Shown: positions 13,605 through 25,939 of the stretch, piece after piece
How the letters are laid out: every line of letters begins with the position of its first letter
Position numbering within the stretch: position 1 is the stretch's first letter
Assembly (NCBI GenBank): GCA_000727475.1
Contig: KL647297.1
Coordinates: 1,645,295 to 1,709,294, forward strand
Direction: 5' to 3'
Length of the DNA stretch: 64,000 nucleotides
Source of the DNA: Sarcocystis neurona
Taxonomy: Eukaryota; Apicomplexa; Conoidasida; Eucoccidiorida; Sarcocystidae
Notes under the pieces: model-generated
What the model was told of the DNA's origin: nothing
The model's database searches: none
What the model saw: only the letters and a program-made list of their open reading frames with translations
Made by a program: the position numbers and the translations under genes

Positions 13605-15060
13605 ACACGTACTCTATAGAGACTTGAAGACGCATTAACACAACTTCGCACGTACGTGTTCCTGTGGTTTTGACATTTTTGGACTAAAGTGGCCCTGCAC
13701 ATATGTAGCCGTATATATAACACGCGTAGGTGAGATTATGTGTATAGTTTGTCTAAGTGCATGTATACCCGTGATCACGAGGTCATGCGCTGAGTGTCTC
13801 TGCAGTGCTGCTCCGGGCAAGACGTACAACGGAGAGAAGATGAGGCAAGCGTAGGGCATCACTGCATACGCACTTCAAACCACGACAAATTGTCTATGCA
13901 AGGCTGTGTCTGCCGGTCACAAGAAACCTGCCCAGACACGTATCCATACTAGCACCTAGAGGTGCACCTCGCTGTCAATCCTTTTCTCTCTCTACCTATA
14001 TAAGCACGCAACAGTGCGTATCTCTGTGTACGTACACCTACCGCGAATACGCGTGTGTGTACACCGGCCGACACGTGTGCACCCGGTGTTGTCTGCACCG
14101 GCTTGTGCCCTTTGATCGCCGCAGGTCCAGTAAGTCATGATACATCGTGAGACGGAATCGCCAAAACGAGCTAGAAATCCTTACCTCCTTTCCCCCCGCT
14201 TTTGAAAAACACACGGTGCCCATAATAAAACGAGTACTACGTACTAGGGGCCTCTTTCGCAGTTTGAAAAATATTCAGCAACACACGCACACGACGTGCG
14301 CCGCTCCGACGACACCGGCTTCCGACCCTAAACGGCGATATCCCCTCACCTCCCACTGTCTAAAAGCGCGCTACGCTGCAGGCAACACAGAGACGATGAC
14401 TGCAGACTCCAACGTAAACGGCAATATCCCCGCCTCCCCCCGCCTAAATGCGCCCTAGACTGCAGACCACGCTGAGACGAGGACTGCAAATTCGCGGAAA
14501 GATTTCACCCATGCAAGCGCACGCCGCACTGCATTTACCAATATATATATATATGTATATTTGCGTTAAACGCGTGCGTCCAAATTCATTCTCTTTACAA
14601 GGTGGCGTTGAACTCCGTACCAATTCTAACGCGCACATACACGTACCAGCCAGTGGACGTCTAGAAAGAGGCACGTTTCGGTGAGTGTGCACTCGCTGAT
14701 GCGTAGTGGCACTCACCTACCTTGCAAGACCTGCACATGTGCGTTGTTGAGTTGCTGTTTCTGACACGCGTCTTACTGGCTGTATGTGTCTGCATGCTCA
14801 GGGATACAGGTTATGTACACCAGCCGTTGCTACCACCATTTTGTATTTGTACATACTCACATCTACAAGGTGCCTAGGTGTGCCACAATCCCTCAGAGTA
14901 CGTGAGGTACCGTGCAAGTAGCTACACCTGCAGTACAAAGGCCCGGGCTGCAGGACCGTGTGGCTCGGGCCTATGCCGCGGAGGGGTGGACGTCTTCAAC
15001 AAACAGACATTAGTAGAAGGGAGCCGCAGTTGCAGGGCAGTCACACTACACATACACAGC
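13605..15060. other. Spacer upstream of the nucleotidyltransferase gene
   Basis: No gene recognised. It probably contains the promoter and 5' untranslated region of the minus-strand gene starting at 13604. A TA microsatellite lies at about 14542-14560. Short frames here have no conserved motif. Confidence 0.5.
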
Positions 15061-15061
15061 A

Positions 15062-16215
15062 AACGCAGTGCACACGCTTAAATAACTATATACATATATA
15101 TTTATTTATCAGTAGACCGGTGTATTTGTATCTGTATACAACCTCTCTCTCTATATGTATATATATATATGCATATAGTCACACGCAGTGCATACGTTTA
15201 CATACCTATATGTATATATATATATATACATTTATTTATGAATAGATCGGTGTATTCGTATATGTATACAACCTCTCTCTCTCCATATATATATATATAT
15301 ATATATATCATGCATATAGTCACACGCAGTGCATACGTTTACATACCTATATATATATATNNNNNNNNNNNNNNNNNNNNNNNNNNNNNNNNNNNNNNNN
15401 NNNNNNNNNNNNNNNNNNNNNNNNNNNNNNNNNNNNNNNNNNNNNNNNNNNNNNNNNNNNNNNNNNNNNNNNNNNNNNNNNNNNNNNNNNNNNNNNNNNN
15501 NNNNNNNNNNNNNNNNNNNNNNNNNNNNNNNNNNNNNNNNNNNNNNNNNNNNNNNNNNNNNNNNNNNNNNNNNNNNNNNNNNNNNNNNNNNNNNNNNNNN
15601 NNNNNNNNNNNNNNNNNNNNNNNNNNNNNNNNNNNNNNNNNNNNNNNNNNNNNNNNNNNNNNNNNNNNNNNNNNNNNNNNNNNNNNNNNNNNNNNNNNNN
15701 NNNNNNNNNNNNNNNNNNNNNNNNNNNNNNNNNNNNNNNNNNNNNNNNNNNNNNNNNNNNNNNNNNNNNNNNNNNNNNNNNNNNNNNNNNNNNNNNNNNN
15801 NNNNNNNNNNNNNNNNNNNNNNNNNNNNNNNNNNNNNNNNNNNNNNNNNNNNNNNNNNNNNNNNNNNNNNNNNNNNNNNNNNNNNNNNNNNNNNNNNNNN
15901 NNNNNNNNNNNNNNNNNNNNNNNNNNNNNNNNNNNNNNNNNNNNNNNNNNNNNNNNNNNNNNNNNNNNNNNNNNNNNNNNNNNNNNNNNNNNNNNNNNNN
16001 NNNNNNNNNNNNNNNNNNNNNNNNNNNNNNNNNNNNNNNNNNNNNNNNNNNNNNNNNNATATATATATATATATATATATATATGCATATAGTCACACGC
16101 AGTGCATACGTTTACATACCTATATATATATATATTTATTTATCAATAGATCGGTGTATTTGTATATGTATACAACCTCTCTCTGTCTATATATATATGT
16201 ATATACACATACTGA
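15062..16215. repeat. Minisatellite of roughly 110-140-bp units interrupted by an assembly gap
   Basis: At least four partial or full units are visible. Each contains CACACGCAGTGCATACG, a TTTATTTAT block, GATCGGTGTATT or a close variant, GTATACAACCTCTCTCT, and then a (TA)n run. Units begin near 15062, 15179, 15318 and, after the gap, 16092. The array enters and leaves the gap in the same sequence, so the gap almost certainly contains more units. Confidence 0.85.
15361..16058. other. Assembly gap (698 N)
   Basis: A run of N flanked on both sides by (TA)n inside a minisatellite. Frames reading through it are artefacts. The true length is unknown. Confidence 0.99.
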
Positions 16216-16273
16216 CTGCAGATGAAATTTTGTGCACACATGTTTATGTACGCACACGCAAGCGTCTCCGCAC

Positions 16274-19200
16274 CTACAGCTGTCTGTATACGTGGATGTG
16301 GCATATACCACGAGCCGGTATGCCCCTGCACACTCGTAAAAACAAGGAGGCATACTCAGTCGCACCGATATCAGCGATGAAGCGATCCGTTAATTGTTCG
16401 AGGTCTCGCGTCGGGCTACATCCTTCGTTGTTGATGCTGTTGAAATAGTAGCTGCTGTGGCTGTAGGGGCCGGTGTTGCAGTCGTCGATGCTGTTGTGTG
16501 GGGTGCGGCGGGGGTGGCTGCTACCGTCCCAGGAGATGCTGGCGTAGCAGCTACTGCTGCAGCCCCTCCGATTCTGCCAGCATCTCTTGTTGGGTCTAAT
16601 CCCGCCGTTGAGGGCTGTGCTGTCGAAGAGACACGTCGCTTCAGTCGGTGACTTGCCTGCCACCGCTGCTATAGGTGCAGCGAGTGTGGTTACTGCTGTT
16701 GCAGTTGCTTCCGGCTCCGTTCCCGCCAGAATGGCTGCTGCCTTCGTCGGCACCGCTGCTACCACACGATCTGTCGTGATCGTAATTGGTGATGCACGTG
16801 TGGCCGCTGTTGCACGTGCTGCCAGCGAGACTGCTGACGTTGGAGGCCGGAATGCTGTAATGGTTGCTGGCCTCGAGTCAGTTGCAGTTGAGAGTGCTGC
16901 TGCTCCAGCAGCAGCTGCTAGTTGACGTTCTGTCGCTGGGCCTGCGCTGTTTGCTGGTACGGGCGCTGTCTCGTCCTGGCTGCCCCTGTTGCGTCTGCTG
17001 ATGTGGGGACTGCTGCCATGCTGCTTTTGTGCTTGCTGCTGGGCCGGTGTTGCTGGGGCTGCTGCTGACATTGTTGTGCTGATTATTGACGCTGCTGTGA
17101 GCGGAGTCATGCAGGCCCTTGGGCATTCTGCTGACACATACCAACCCGGTGCTGCACGGTGTTCCTGCTCTTTTTTTTACACTGCAGTACATGTGGACTA
17201 TAGCTGAATAGTGTGCACTCACAGCTACTATTAGTAATACTACCGCTGCTTCTGCTTGTTCCCGGACTACAGCTGAATAGTGTGCACTCACAGCTACTAC
17301 AAGTAATACTACCGCTGCTTCTGCTTGTTCCCGACGGGTGGAACTCCTGAACAGTAACGTCAGGAGTGTTGCTATGCCGCTGTCTCAACACTTGGGGCCT
17401 GGTGTGAAGCGCAACGTGAGAAGCACTCGCTATTTGCTGCCGTGGCCCGCTTGGCCGCCCCTAGAGCTTTCTGTAGTGCCGCCGTTGTGCTGGCTGCTGT
17501 TCGCTGCTGCTGTGAACTCTCCTGCTACCGGCGCTACTGCTGCTGCTGTGTGTTGTTATTCGCTTTTTGCTGTTGACCAGTCGAGACCAACGGGATAGTG
17601 GCATCTACCCTGGCGTTCTGCGAGACAAACGATGCAGACACATTGTTCCGGCAAGTCTAAGAAGAGACAACACTAGCACAAGTTACAGCAACCGAACCAG
17701 CGCAAGCGACAGTAGACGAAGCGGTACCACAAAAAAAGGGTGATGTACAAGGCTTGTCTTTCTGGCGATGGTATTGCTGCGACAGAGTAGCATACGAGAA
17801 GAGCTGCTGCTGTCACTACCACTATCTGCTTCCACCGCTGGTGTCGCCGGCTACCGTGAAGAGGGTGGACGCCAGCGTGGTGGCTTGGGGCTCCTTCCTG
17901 CGGTAATGCTGTGTCGCCAGCAGCTTCTAATAGTGCGGCGTTGGCGAAATACTGTCTCCTACATCTGATAAGGCCGCGACAGCAACGGCAAGAAGGACAC
18001 GGACAGGAGCAGCAACAGGGCTGACATCGACAACATCGGCATCAGCAGCACCAGCGTCCACACCCTCAGAACAACCGTAAGCAACCACATTAACAGTAGG
18101 TGCCCTTGGCGAGCAAAAGGGCGACAAAACGCGCGTAGAAGCGATAGCAGTATCTAAGTGACGCTGCTTCGTATTTAAACAACTGCGGCCTGGGTCGGCA
18201 GCGGACAGCTGAAGCTGCGGGCGCCTAAGGTGGCAGAATACTAACACAAGAGCACGCATAACGATACGGCTGAGAAGAAGTTTGCCTGACGGCAACCGCA
18301 GAAAAGAGCAGCACCTGGCGCAGGCAATCTACTGGTTGCGCTGCGCTTCCTGTTTTTGTGTATGGAGGCGTACCTATCGGAGCTACTGTAGCCCGTGCGG
18401 CTGCTATTGACGAGCAGCCCCAATAACTGCCGAACACAGTATTCACTGGTATTTTGCTTCGCGCAAAGGCAGCAGTACCTGTGCGAGCTGCTGTCGAGGC
18501 GTTGCCCTACGGGTGCCACGAACGGAGGAGTAGTCTCTCTTGCAGGACACGCAAGTGCACAGTACTGCAGTCGTGCTATGGCTGCTTCTCCGTAGAGGAC
18601 CCCATACGCTACTGCAGAACTTTTCTCTCAATGCTGCCATATAGACGGGAGACGAGCTGGTTACATCAGATGAAAGTAGACACAGGCTGCTGCCAGCGGC
18701 GCTGCTGTTGCCCGCTGCTTCCTTCTTCAAGCCAAGCTCGTCGCTGCTTCTTTAGGCAGAAGATGGTGTCTTGCTGCTACTATTGATGCAGAGGATCGCT
18801 TTTGCAGATGCAGGTAAACGACATGCCTTTGCAGTCGCTCGCCCCAACGCCACAGTCACGGCGCGTGCTCCGTCTCTGCTACACCGGCTGCTCGTGTTGC
18901 TGCGCAGCTGCTGGTGCAGCCGCCGCTGTCGTCGCTCTACGGGTTCCGCTGCTGTTCCTGCTGCTGCTACCGCTGCTCTGCTATTGGCGCGGTTCTGCGC
19001 TGTACCCCGTGCCGCTGCTGATCGCGTTGTCACCCGCACTGCTGATGTTGCTGCGCCTGCTGACTGCTCCATTTCTGATACTTGAGCAGGGTGTCTGTTG
19101 CTGGTGGTACTACGGTGTAGGAGAGGGTGTGACGTACGTCCGCACTTCGTGTCTGTTGTTCCAGTATCGCTGGGGACGTGAAGCCTTCGTCTGTCTCTTG

Positions 19201-19275
19201 AACACACGTGCGGCAGGGCTCCACATGCCTGCGCGGTGGTAGTACTACTACTGCCACAGCACGTTGCTGCGGCAT
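16274..19275 (-). CDS. Hypothetical multi-exon protein, Ala/Thr/Ser-rich
   Basis: Several protein-like stretches read in the same direction. An ATG-initiated frame at 19275-19030 includes CVQETDEGFTSPAILEQQ and SYTVVPPATDTLLKYQKW. A second lies at about 19072-18752. A third at 18295-17927 contains VNVVAYGCSEGVDAG. A final frame at 17137-16274 ends in RDLEQLTDRFIADIG, EYASLFLRVCRGIPARG and a stop. Splice junctions between them were not resolved, and an upstream frame at 19699-19286 (DPVAYIAAHMLHLSS) may belong to the same gene. No family is recognised. The alternative is that only some segments are exons and the rest are triplet-repeat artefacts. Confidence 0.4.
17196..17333. repeat. Tandem duplication of a 69-bp unit
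   Basis: Two adjacent copies (17196-17264 and 17265-17333) differ at only a few positions. The length is a multiple of three, and read on the minus strand it gives two 23-residue repeats beginning GTSRSSGSIT and ending in CECTLFS-x-SP. Confidence 0.9.
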
Positions 19276-19699
19276 TTCGTAGGCATTATGCCAGTGCGGC
19301 GGTTGTATCTCTGCTGCAGATCCACAAGCTCCCAGACAAAGCGTTTGGGGCGACAGCGTTTACTTGTGCCGCACTAGCACCCTTCGTACGAGGTTGCTGC
19401 ATCCGTTTCGTGATCTGTACCACTGATGACAGGTGCAGCATATGCGCTGCAATATATGCTACAGGATCAGCAACTAATGCTCCATCAGGAGAACGGGCAG
19501 CAGCGGCAGCAACCGCAACAGCTGCAAGAAGTCTACACAACACAGGAGGACGCTCCGCGTGTGGTGACGCGTCTGGGAGGCCGCGCGTGACAATGCAGTG
19601 CACTCGTGCGCCTTGGCTTGAGCACGCGTGCTGCGAATGCTGGCGCGACGCTCCTTGTGGTGCTTCGGTGAAACCGCTGAGATGCAGTTGCTGCGACAA

Positions 19700-21574
19700 G
19701 GGCTCTGTACCTCTGTAGGACGCTGCTTACATTTCCTTGGTTGCCGCCGTTGGTGTTGCAACTGGGAGACACTTTGTCTGCTTCTCTTTGGGAGCACCGC
19801 ACAGGACGCAGTACTCACTACCGAACGCATTTCCATCTGGTATATGTGTGTGTGTGTACGTATGTGTGTGTGTACGTGTGTGTGTATGTGTGTGTGTGTG
19901 CATGCGTGTGTGTGCGCCCACTTCCGCACCTTTATGCGCGTAGACCTCTACGTGTGCTCATGATATTTGTACTTGTACGGAGAGGGAGGATGCACTCCAT
20001 GTATGACGATGGCTCGCCCAGGGGTACTCCAACGTAAACACGTACAAATGTATGTATATTGCCGCCTCCTCCTATTTTTCCACGCAGCATCGTGACAGAC
20101 GTGGAAATACCATGTCATGACGTAGTTTTCGTGCAGATTACCTCTATGCATACGTATGTGTACATAGCTTGTGCACGTACATTTGTATATATATCGATAC
20201 ATGAAAATGTTACTGCGCATAAGCGTCATACAGCTGTGCGTGTACGGAGAGCAGAGCAAAGTACTATTTGCTGGAAGAGGCGGAATGTGGAGGGGTGCGG
20301 GCGACATATCACTGCGTAGCTATTGTCTATTTTTGTATACAGTATCTTTAACAGGTTAAACCTTCGGAATCGAGGACCAGTGTTGATACAAGTGGGGACG
20401 GAAGATCACGAGACCACAAATCTACGTCCTTCACACGTACTGTCTTCTGTGTGGCCTTACCAATACCCTAAACACCCGTAGTCCACGCACGCCCAGCACA
20501 AACATACGTATTTAGAATTGTCCACGTGATTGTTCGTTTATGTACTGATGCAAGTGAGTAGAATCAGGTTCAAGTGCTTTATACGCGACATAATCCGAAT
20601 GTCAGCCCAGCAAAAGAACGAGCACGAAACGGTGCACTCGACTGCTGCAACGTTGCAGTTCTGGCTCTATCCGGGCTACACTTACGTGAAGGAAAGACAA
20701 CAACCGCCAACTTCCGGTCCTTTTCTAGTTGCTCTTCCAAAAAGTTCTACGACACAGACGGCGAAAAAGAGTGACGGTAGCACCAGGTGAACCACAGTCT
20801 GTGCAGTGCATTGGAGCAGCACCGTTTCGAGATCAGTGGTAGCTAACAACAATCCGCGAAAGCAGTAGCCACAGCATATCGGAGAAAGCCACTACCACCG
20901 GCGACAGCTAGTGTGAAGCCTCCAGTAACAGAACTGTGCTACCAGGCGAAGCAGCTTCAGCAGTCTTTAAGACACCAAGCGGTTGCTGAAAACGATACAT
21001 GCAGCGTCTTCAACAGTTTACCAGCAAATGAAAGGTCAGCAGCGCTAGAACTGGAAGAAACCTCAAGCTAGGCTTTTCTTATCCCCGATGGAATAGCCGA
21101 TGTAACAGCCGCTTTCGATGCGAACAATGCACGACCAGCCACGCAGTGCAGACCTAACGCCCGTATTTCCCCAGACAAGGGGCAGCGCACCGCAGCGTCA
21201 CACAACCAGAGCAGTCTTACCGTGCCTCGTCGACCGCTGTAGCACCAGCCATCGAGGAGATGTAAGGCCAACTGAAGGTCGGCGTCGTATAGTGAGGTGG
21301 AGAAGCCTTATCGGGTGAAGCTTGATGTCGGTATTTGAGATGTGTACTAGTGCTGCAGTTGCAGCTGTAATAGGCTGTTGACGGAGGAGATAAAGTAGTA
21401 GAATGGGCAGCAAGCGCACCAGGAGCAGTAGCAGCAATAGTAGGACCGCAGCTATGGGAGTCGCCGCAGAAGCAGCGGCAGCAGCGGCGATCCTGCGGGC
21501 ACCAGAGACCGCACACACCTGCGCGCTCCAACAATATCTGGCTTGGCGTGTAGAGAGAGACTCTCTCCTCTATA
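19700..21574. other. Spacer between divergent hypothetical genes
   Basis: Contains a GT-rich microsatellite and mostly stop-rich sequence. One stretch at about 20850-21069 is open on the plus strand and protein-like (KPLPPATASVKPPVTELC, then SVFNSLPANERSAALELEE) but has no start codon. It may be an unassigned exon. Nothing else is supported. Confidence 0.4.
19843..19920. repeat. GT microsatellite
   Basis: Imperfect (GT)n with occasional AC and AT interruptions, about 78 bp, in a spacer that otherwise shows no gene. Confidence 0.9.
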
Positions 21575-21951
21575 ATGGCAAGCACAGTGGATTTCTCAGA
21601 TTGGTTCCAGGTGCTGCCGTCGCTGCAACAGACACCTGTGTCCATTGGATATGTATTCAGACAACATGCAAATCGCTCTGCGCTCAAAATGGCACACAAG
21701 TATGTCCACACTAGCAGCTATATATATACATATATGTCACACTCGCTTTTTGAATGCATGGCAGCAAGCCCTGTAGCCGCACGGACGCACCACGACGAGC
21801 AGTTACGGAAGAGATACGACTGCCGCATCTTTTCCTGAGACCTGAGTACGAACCCTGCACTATGACGACGGAACGTATTACTGCTGCTTCTCGCGTGCTG
21901 CTATGGTTGCTAACTATGGGGTTACGGCCCTCCTGCGCGATCGCCGCGTAG
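21575..21951 (+). CDS. Hypothetical protein, first two exons
   Basis: ATG at 21575 opens a natural-looking sequence (MASTVDFSDWFQVLPS, then TPVSIGYVFRQHANRSAL) ending at a strong GTATGT donor at 21700 in phase 2. An acceptor at 21764 restores the same phase and continues with KPCSRTDAPRRAVTEEIRL and PHLFLRPEYEPC to a stop at 21951, which may be bypassed by a further intron. The family is not recognised. Plus-strand protein-like sequence at 23.7 and 24.1 kb could be later exons of the same gene, but this was not proved. Confidence 0.45.
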
Positions 21952-23680
21952 CTAGGCGGTTCAACCCGTAGCGGACGCCCCCAACACGCTTGCAATTGTT
22001 GTACGACAGAGAAATCCAGGAGGGTATGCTAAGCGCGGGGAGGGGCGGCAGACCACAGACACGTAGGAAAAGCGTCACCACCAACAGGGCTGCATTACTA
22101 TCAGTGTGAAGTAGGCGCCCCAACCAGCAAACGCAGAATCAGAAGCTGCAATCAGCAGCAACCACGTCAGAATAGTGGCAGCCACCGTAGTTCCTCCTGC
22201 CAAACAGCAAGAGCTGTGGCAGCAGCAGCAGCAGCTACCTTGATATACGCATGATACGCAGCAATGGAATGGCAACACCAGCAGAACAGGGGCGCCCACA
22301 GCAGCCCCACCCGGCACCAGCAGAATGACAGAAGCGGCGCCCGCTTATACAGGGAGGATGTGTAGCAAAAGCAGCACAAGCGACAGTAGAGGCGCCTGCC
22401 ACCCGCCCGAGCGGCTGATCAAGCAGCAGCAGGAGCAAGACGAGCGGTTGCCAATTAGGAGAACAAAGGGGAGCAGAAAAAGCAGGCAACGCAGCAAAAA
22501 GCACTGTAGCTAGCGGGCGGGAGTGACGAATCACACGGCACACAACGTCCCTCTAGTTTTCTCCGTCCCTTCCTTCCAGCTGTGTAGTAAGCAAGCATTA
22601 GATCCATTTTCCTGAGCGTATATCCGACGGATACTGCCAGGTTGCTGTGTTGCTCTCACCGCCCTTGTATGATGTGCGTTCTACTGCTGCCACGGTTCTG
22701 CTCTTGCTGCCGCTGCCGTTGCTGCTGCAGCGCAACGGTCGCAGCAGCAGACCGCCACGCCTGTGTTGCGCCGCGGGCCTGCTGCTGGGGCCTCTTCAGC
22801 GAAGCGTCTGCTGCTGCTCCAACCTGCTGGTGCTGGTCCTGCAGCTGCAGCTCCACCCGTCGCGGCGGTCCTCGCCGCTGACCACAGAGCGTAAGCCGGT
22901 CAGTTCTCTCTCTCGCTGCACGCCCGTTCTTCACCTGTGCTGTTTCTGCGAAGCAACTGATTCATCAGTCGCAGCAACGGCTGCAGCAGGCTCCAATCGT
23001 TACATGTGCTTGCTGTTTCCGCGAAGCAGCAGATCCATTACGCAGGCAGCAGCCTCCAGCGGTTACACGACCGCGACACGTGCACGCGATCGTCGGGTGC
23101 AGTGTCCAGCAGAATCTGGAAGGCGTTCGTCATCATCGCAACAAAATCTGCCAGCAATAATCGCACCACTCCAGTGCCATCAGCAACAAAAGCAAAACGT
23201 GCGTGTCGCTGGATCCGCACTGCACCGACAGCAGCACCGACGGCCTCGCTGTATGTCTTCTGCTGACTTGCTCAATAGAATAAGGATTTGTACGCAGTGA
23301 AGCAGCGGAAGCAGCAGCACCAGCTGGTGACGCTGAGGAACATTGATGATAGAAGCAGCAGCAGCAGCAGGACCAGCACCAGCTAGGACAGCAGCTCGTG
23401 CTGAGGAGCAACAGGAGCAGCAGGTGCAACCACAGCACGTCGAGCACTCGCGGGGCACGAGAGAGACAGGATACGCACACTACCATCCAACATGATTACA
23501 GTGTATATGTCGGTCGTCTGCCGCATTCGCTGCTGTTTCAGTCCTTGTGTCTACCGCAGCTGCACCGGCAGTTGTAATTTCTGCAGCAAACTCCCGGGTG
23601 CACTCCGCGCCTTCTGTCCGTACGAACCTCAGTTGGTGGGTGGCTGAGAACCTACACATTGCATATGCACACACCTACTC
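21952..23680. other. Triplet-repeat region without a resolved gene
   Basis: CAG-type tracts on the plus strand (about 22140-22480 and 22960-23430) alternate with CTG-type tracts (about 22680-22870). Many frames stay open on both strands because of the repeats. I could not choose a coding frame. It is probably intron of a plus-strand gene starting at 21575. Confidence 0.35.
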
Positions 23681-23698
23681 CGCATTTCACTATCAGTA

Positions 23699-24042
23699 TA
23701 AATCGGGATCCACAGATTGGATGCGTCTTTATCCCCTACAGTGGCAAGTCTCGCTTTCGTGTCTTAGCACAGCATCGCGTGAGCACTCCGTTGCGCAACA
23801 TCATCTTCAGAGTTCAACGTCCGTCAGTCTTCTTTTTCACGGCTGAAGACGAAAAGCGACTGCAGCACCGGAGCTGCAGGAGATGCTGCAGGGCCCACAA
23901 CAGGGCAGCTGCAGACCACGCAGAGCAGGTGTTTCACCAGCAGCTCGCGCCGCCATCCGACCGCAGCGCCAGGAGCAGATATCCACCAATCCTATGCGCC
24001 GGTGGAGCAGCAGCAGCACCACCTGCGAGAATAGAGTCTTAG
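23699..24042 (+). CDS. Candidate exon, beta-rich segment
   Basis: After a likely acceptor at 23698 (TTTCACTATCAG) the plus strand reads INRDPQIGCVFIPYSGKSRF and then STPLRNIIFRVQRPSVFFF before becoming low-complexity. The alternating hydrophobic pattern suggests beta strands. No family is recognised, an overlapping plus-strand frame is also open, and exon ends were not resolved. Confidence 0.3.
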
Positions 24043-24110
24043 GGGGCTTAGTAGCATCTTTAGAAGAGCCAGTGGCGCCGTCTTAATAGCGACTTCAACC
24101 CTACGAGCTG

Positions 24111-25235
24111 TTGGTCAGATTCTACCTGAGCCTCGCGCGCTGGCTTTCGTGTGTTCGTCCGCCCGCATCCACTGTGCGCGACTCTGTATTTATGCATTTG
24201 AAACCTCCTGCAGCTGGACAGCAAATTCTACACAGAGGAGCCTCCACCTACAGCAAAAGGAGAAGCTGCATCGCAAGTAGGCGCAGCACAGAGTACTCCG
24301 CATTTAGTCAGGTGCTCCTTTGTCTGCAGCCTTCAACAGCAGCAACAGTCCCAACTCCTGCAACAGTCCCTTCCCCACTGGCCTTTTGCTGCTACTGCAG
24401 CACCGTGGCCTGCTGCCGCTGGACTGCTGCTGGCCACCTGCAGCAGATGATGGCGCACGACTCTCCCTCCGCGGGGGCTGCAGCAGAAGCAGCAGCTCCT
24501 GCTTGGGGAAGAGCAACCGCTGCAGCGAGCAGGCCCCTATGTTACTACAGTCCAGCACCCTCTGCTCCTTCTGTTACGGAAGGGCCTTCCTCCTGCACTT
24601 CTGTCGCAGCTGCACCTGCTCTTGGGTGTTTGCCGTCTGTCCCTATCTCTTCCCTCCCGCTGGCTGCTCCTCCTGCTGCGTTTTACTCGGCTAGGCCTGC
24701 TGCCGGCGGTGTTCTATTTCAGTCTGTTCCCGCTGCTACGCTTCCGGGTCTTGCCGCTGCAGGCTCCCTCCGCGGGCAGCCGGCGATGTGGCCTGCTGGT
24801 GGAGGACCTGCCACGCACGCGTTTGTCACAACAGAAACCTCTCCGTTTGCTGCTTCCACTTCGATCCTTTATTCTGCACCCACGCTCCTTACTGCTGCTG
24901 CTGCTGCGAGGAAACCTGCTTCGCTCGCAGCGGGGTCACCTGCTGCTGCGACGACACGCGCGGTTCTCCTGCCCGCAGTCTGCACAGCAGCAGCGGCAGA
25001 ACAGAGGCGTACGCCTGTCGCAGTGAGAGAACAAGCAGCTGCAGCAGCACAGCAACAGCAGCAACATATGCTGCAGCTGCAAGCAGAGGAAGGCTGCACC
25101 TGCTGTAGCTGGCTTGTCTCTCCGGCTCTCGCACTGCTTGCAGTTTGTGGCTCCTGGCTGCTCTTCGGTGGGGCCGATGGAGAAATTGTACTGCTTCTCG
25201 CTGCCGCACCGGGACTCGTCCTTCTCTGCGGGTAA
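24111..25235 (+). CDS. Hypothetical Ala/Pro/Ser-rich protein segment
   Basis: Open for 374 codons on the plus strand. The middle is Ala/Pro/Ser-rich, followed by a short Gln run and a Leu-rich end with a possible membrane segment (LALLAVCGSWLLFGG). No conserved motif is visible. It could be the last exon of the gene beginning at 21575 or a separate gene. The minus strand is also partly open, so this could be a repeat artefact. Confidence 0.3.
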   Translation: MVRFYLSLARWLSCVRPPASTVRDSVFMHLKPPAAGQQILHRGASTYSKRRSCIASRRSTEYSAFSQVLLCLQPSTAATVPTPATVPSPLAFCCYCSTVACCRWTAAGHLQQMMAHDSPSAGAAAEAAAPAWGRATAAASRPLCYYSPAPSAPSVTEGPSSCTSVAAAPALGCLPSVPISSLPLAAPPAAFYSARPAAGGVLFQSVPAATLPGLAAAGSLRGQPAMWPAGGGPATHAFVTTETSPFAASTSILYSAPTLLTAAAAARKPASLAAGSPAAATTRAVLLPAVCTAAAAEQRRTPVAVREQAAAAAQQQQQHMLQLQAEEGCTCCSWLVSPALALLAVCGSWLLFGGADGEIVLLLAAAPGLVLLCG

Positions 25236-25939
25236 TTTCTTCTCCGCATACACCTGATAAGGAATCCAAGATTTGTCTCCCTGGCCACCAGTATCTGTGT
25301 CTCCATCTATCTGTCTACCTGTCTCTCGTCATACTCACACAGGTATAAATACACTTGTGTATATATGTATATATATTTGTATATACGTGTAGGTATAATG
25401 GAACATCAGCTTGCATGCACAACCCTACACATACAGGCATCATGCGGATATACACATATTTGTAACTGTAGCTACATTTGAACATGCGGCTATAATACGC
25501 CAACATAATATATATATATATACACCAATACCTACACACCAGCTCACGACCTATCACGTCTCTATATATGCATACGCATACATATATATATATATATATG
25601 TATCTGCCTACGTATGTTAAACACGTGTTTGTACGCGTCTGCTTGCTGTATATGTAAAGAGGCTTCCCTCGTCAGAAGTCCTCCCCTGCTGAAACAACAA
25701 CCCGCAGCAACACGGGTTGAAGAAGAGTGCGCTTGCGTAGCTATCTCGACACCGTTGCGCCTCTCGGTAAGCTTCCTCCAGTTTTGTGCCCGCTGTATCT
25801 TTGCGTCTACCTAAGAAATTTTCGCGCTGTCCTGTATGTATATGTTTGTATGCATATGTATATGCATACATATGTGCGCACATATCCATAATTGCATGCT
25901 TCGTGGATTTTACATATGTGCGGATGTGGGTAATTAGCT
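25236..25939. other. Spacer with TA microsatellites
   Basis: (TA)n at about 25356-25375, 25507-25522 and 25582-25600, and related ATAC repeats at 25833-25880. No gene was seen. Confidence 0.5.

Noticed and set aside
14326..14332. Single CCCTAAA, the telomere-type heptamer known from Eimeria
   Set aside because: Only one copy; no array, so no telomeric or interstitial telomere signal.
15169..16225. Long frames crossing the gap
   Set aside because: Made of N and TA repeats (Tyr-Ile runs); artefacts.
20530..20790. Plus-strand frame as a possible retroelement remnant
   Set aside because: No reverse transcriptase, integrase or protease motif and no terminal repeats were found around it.
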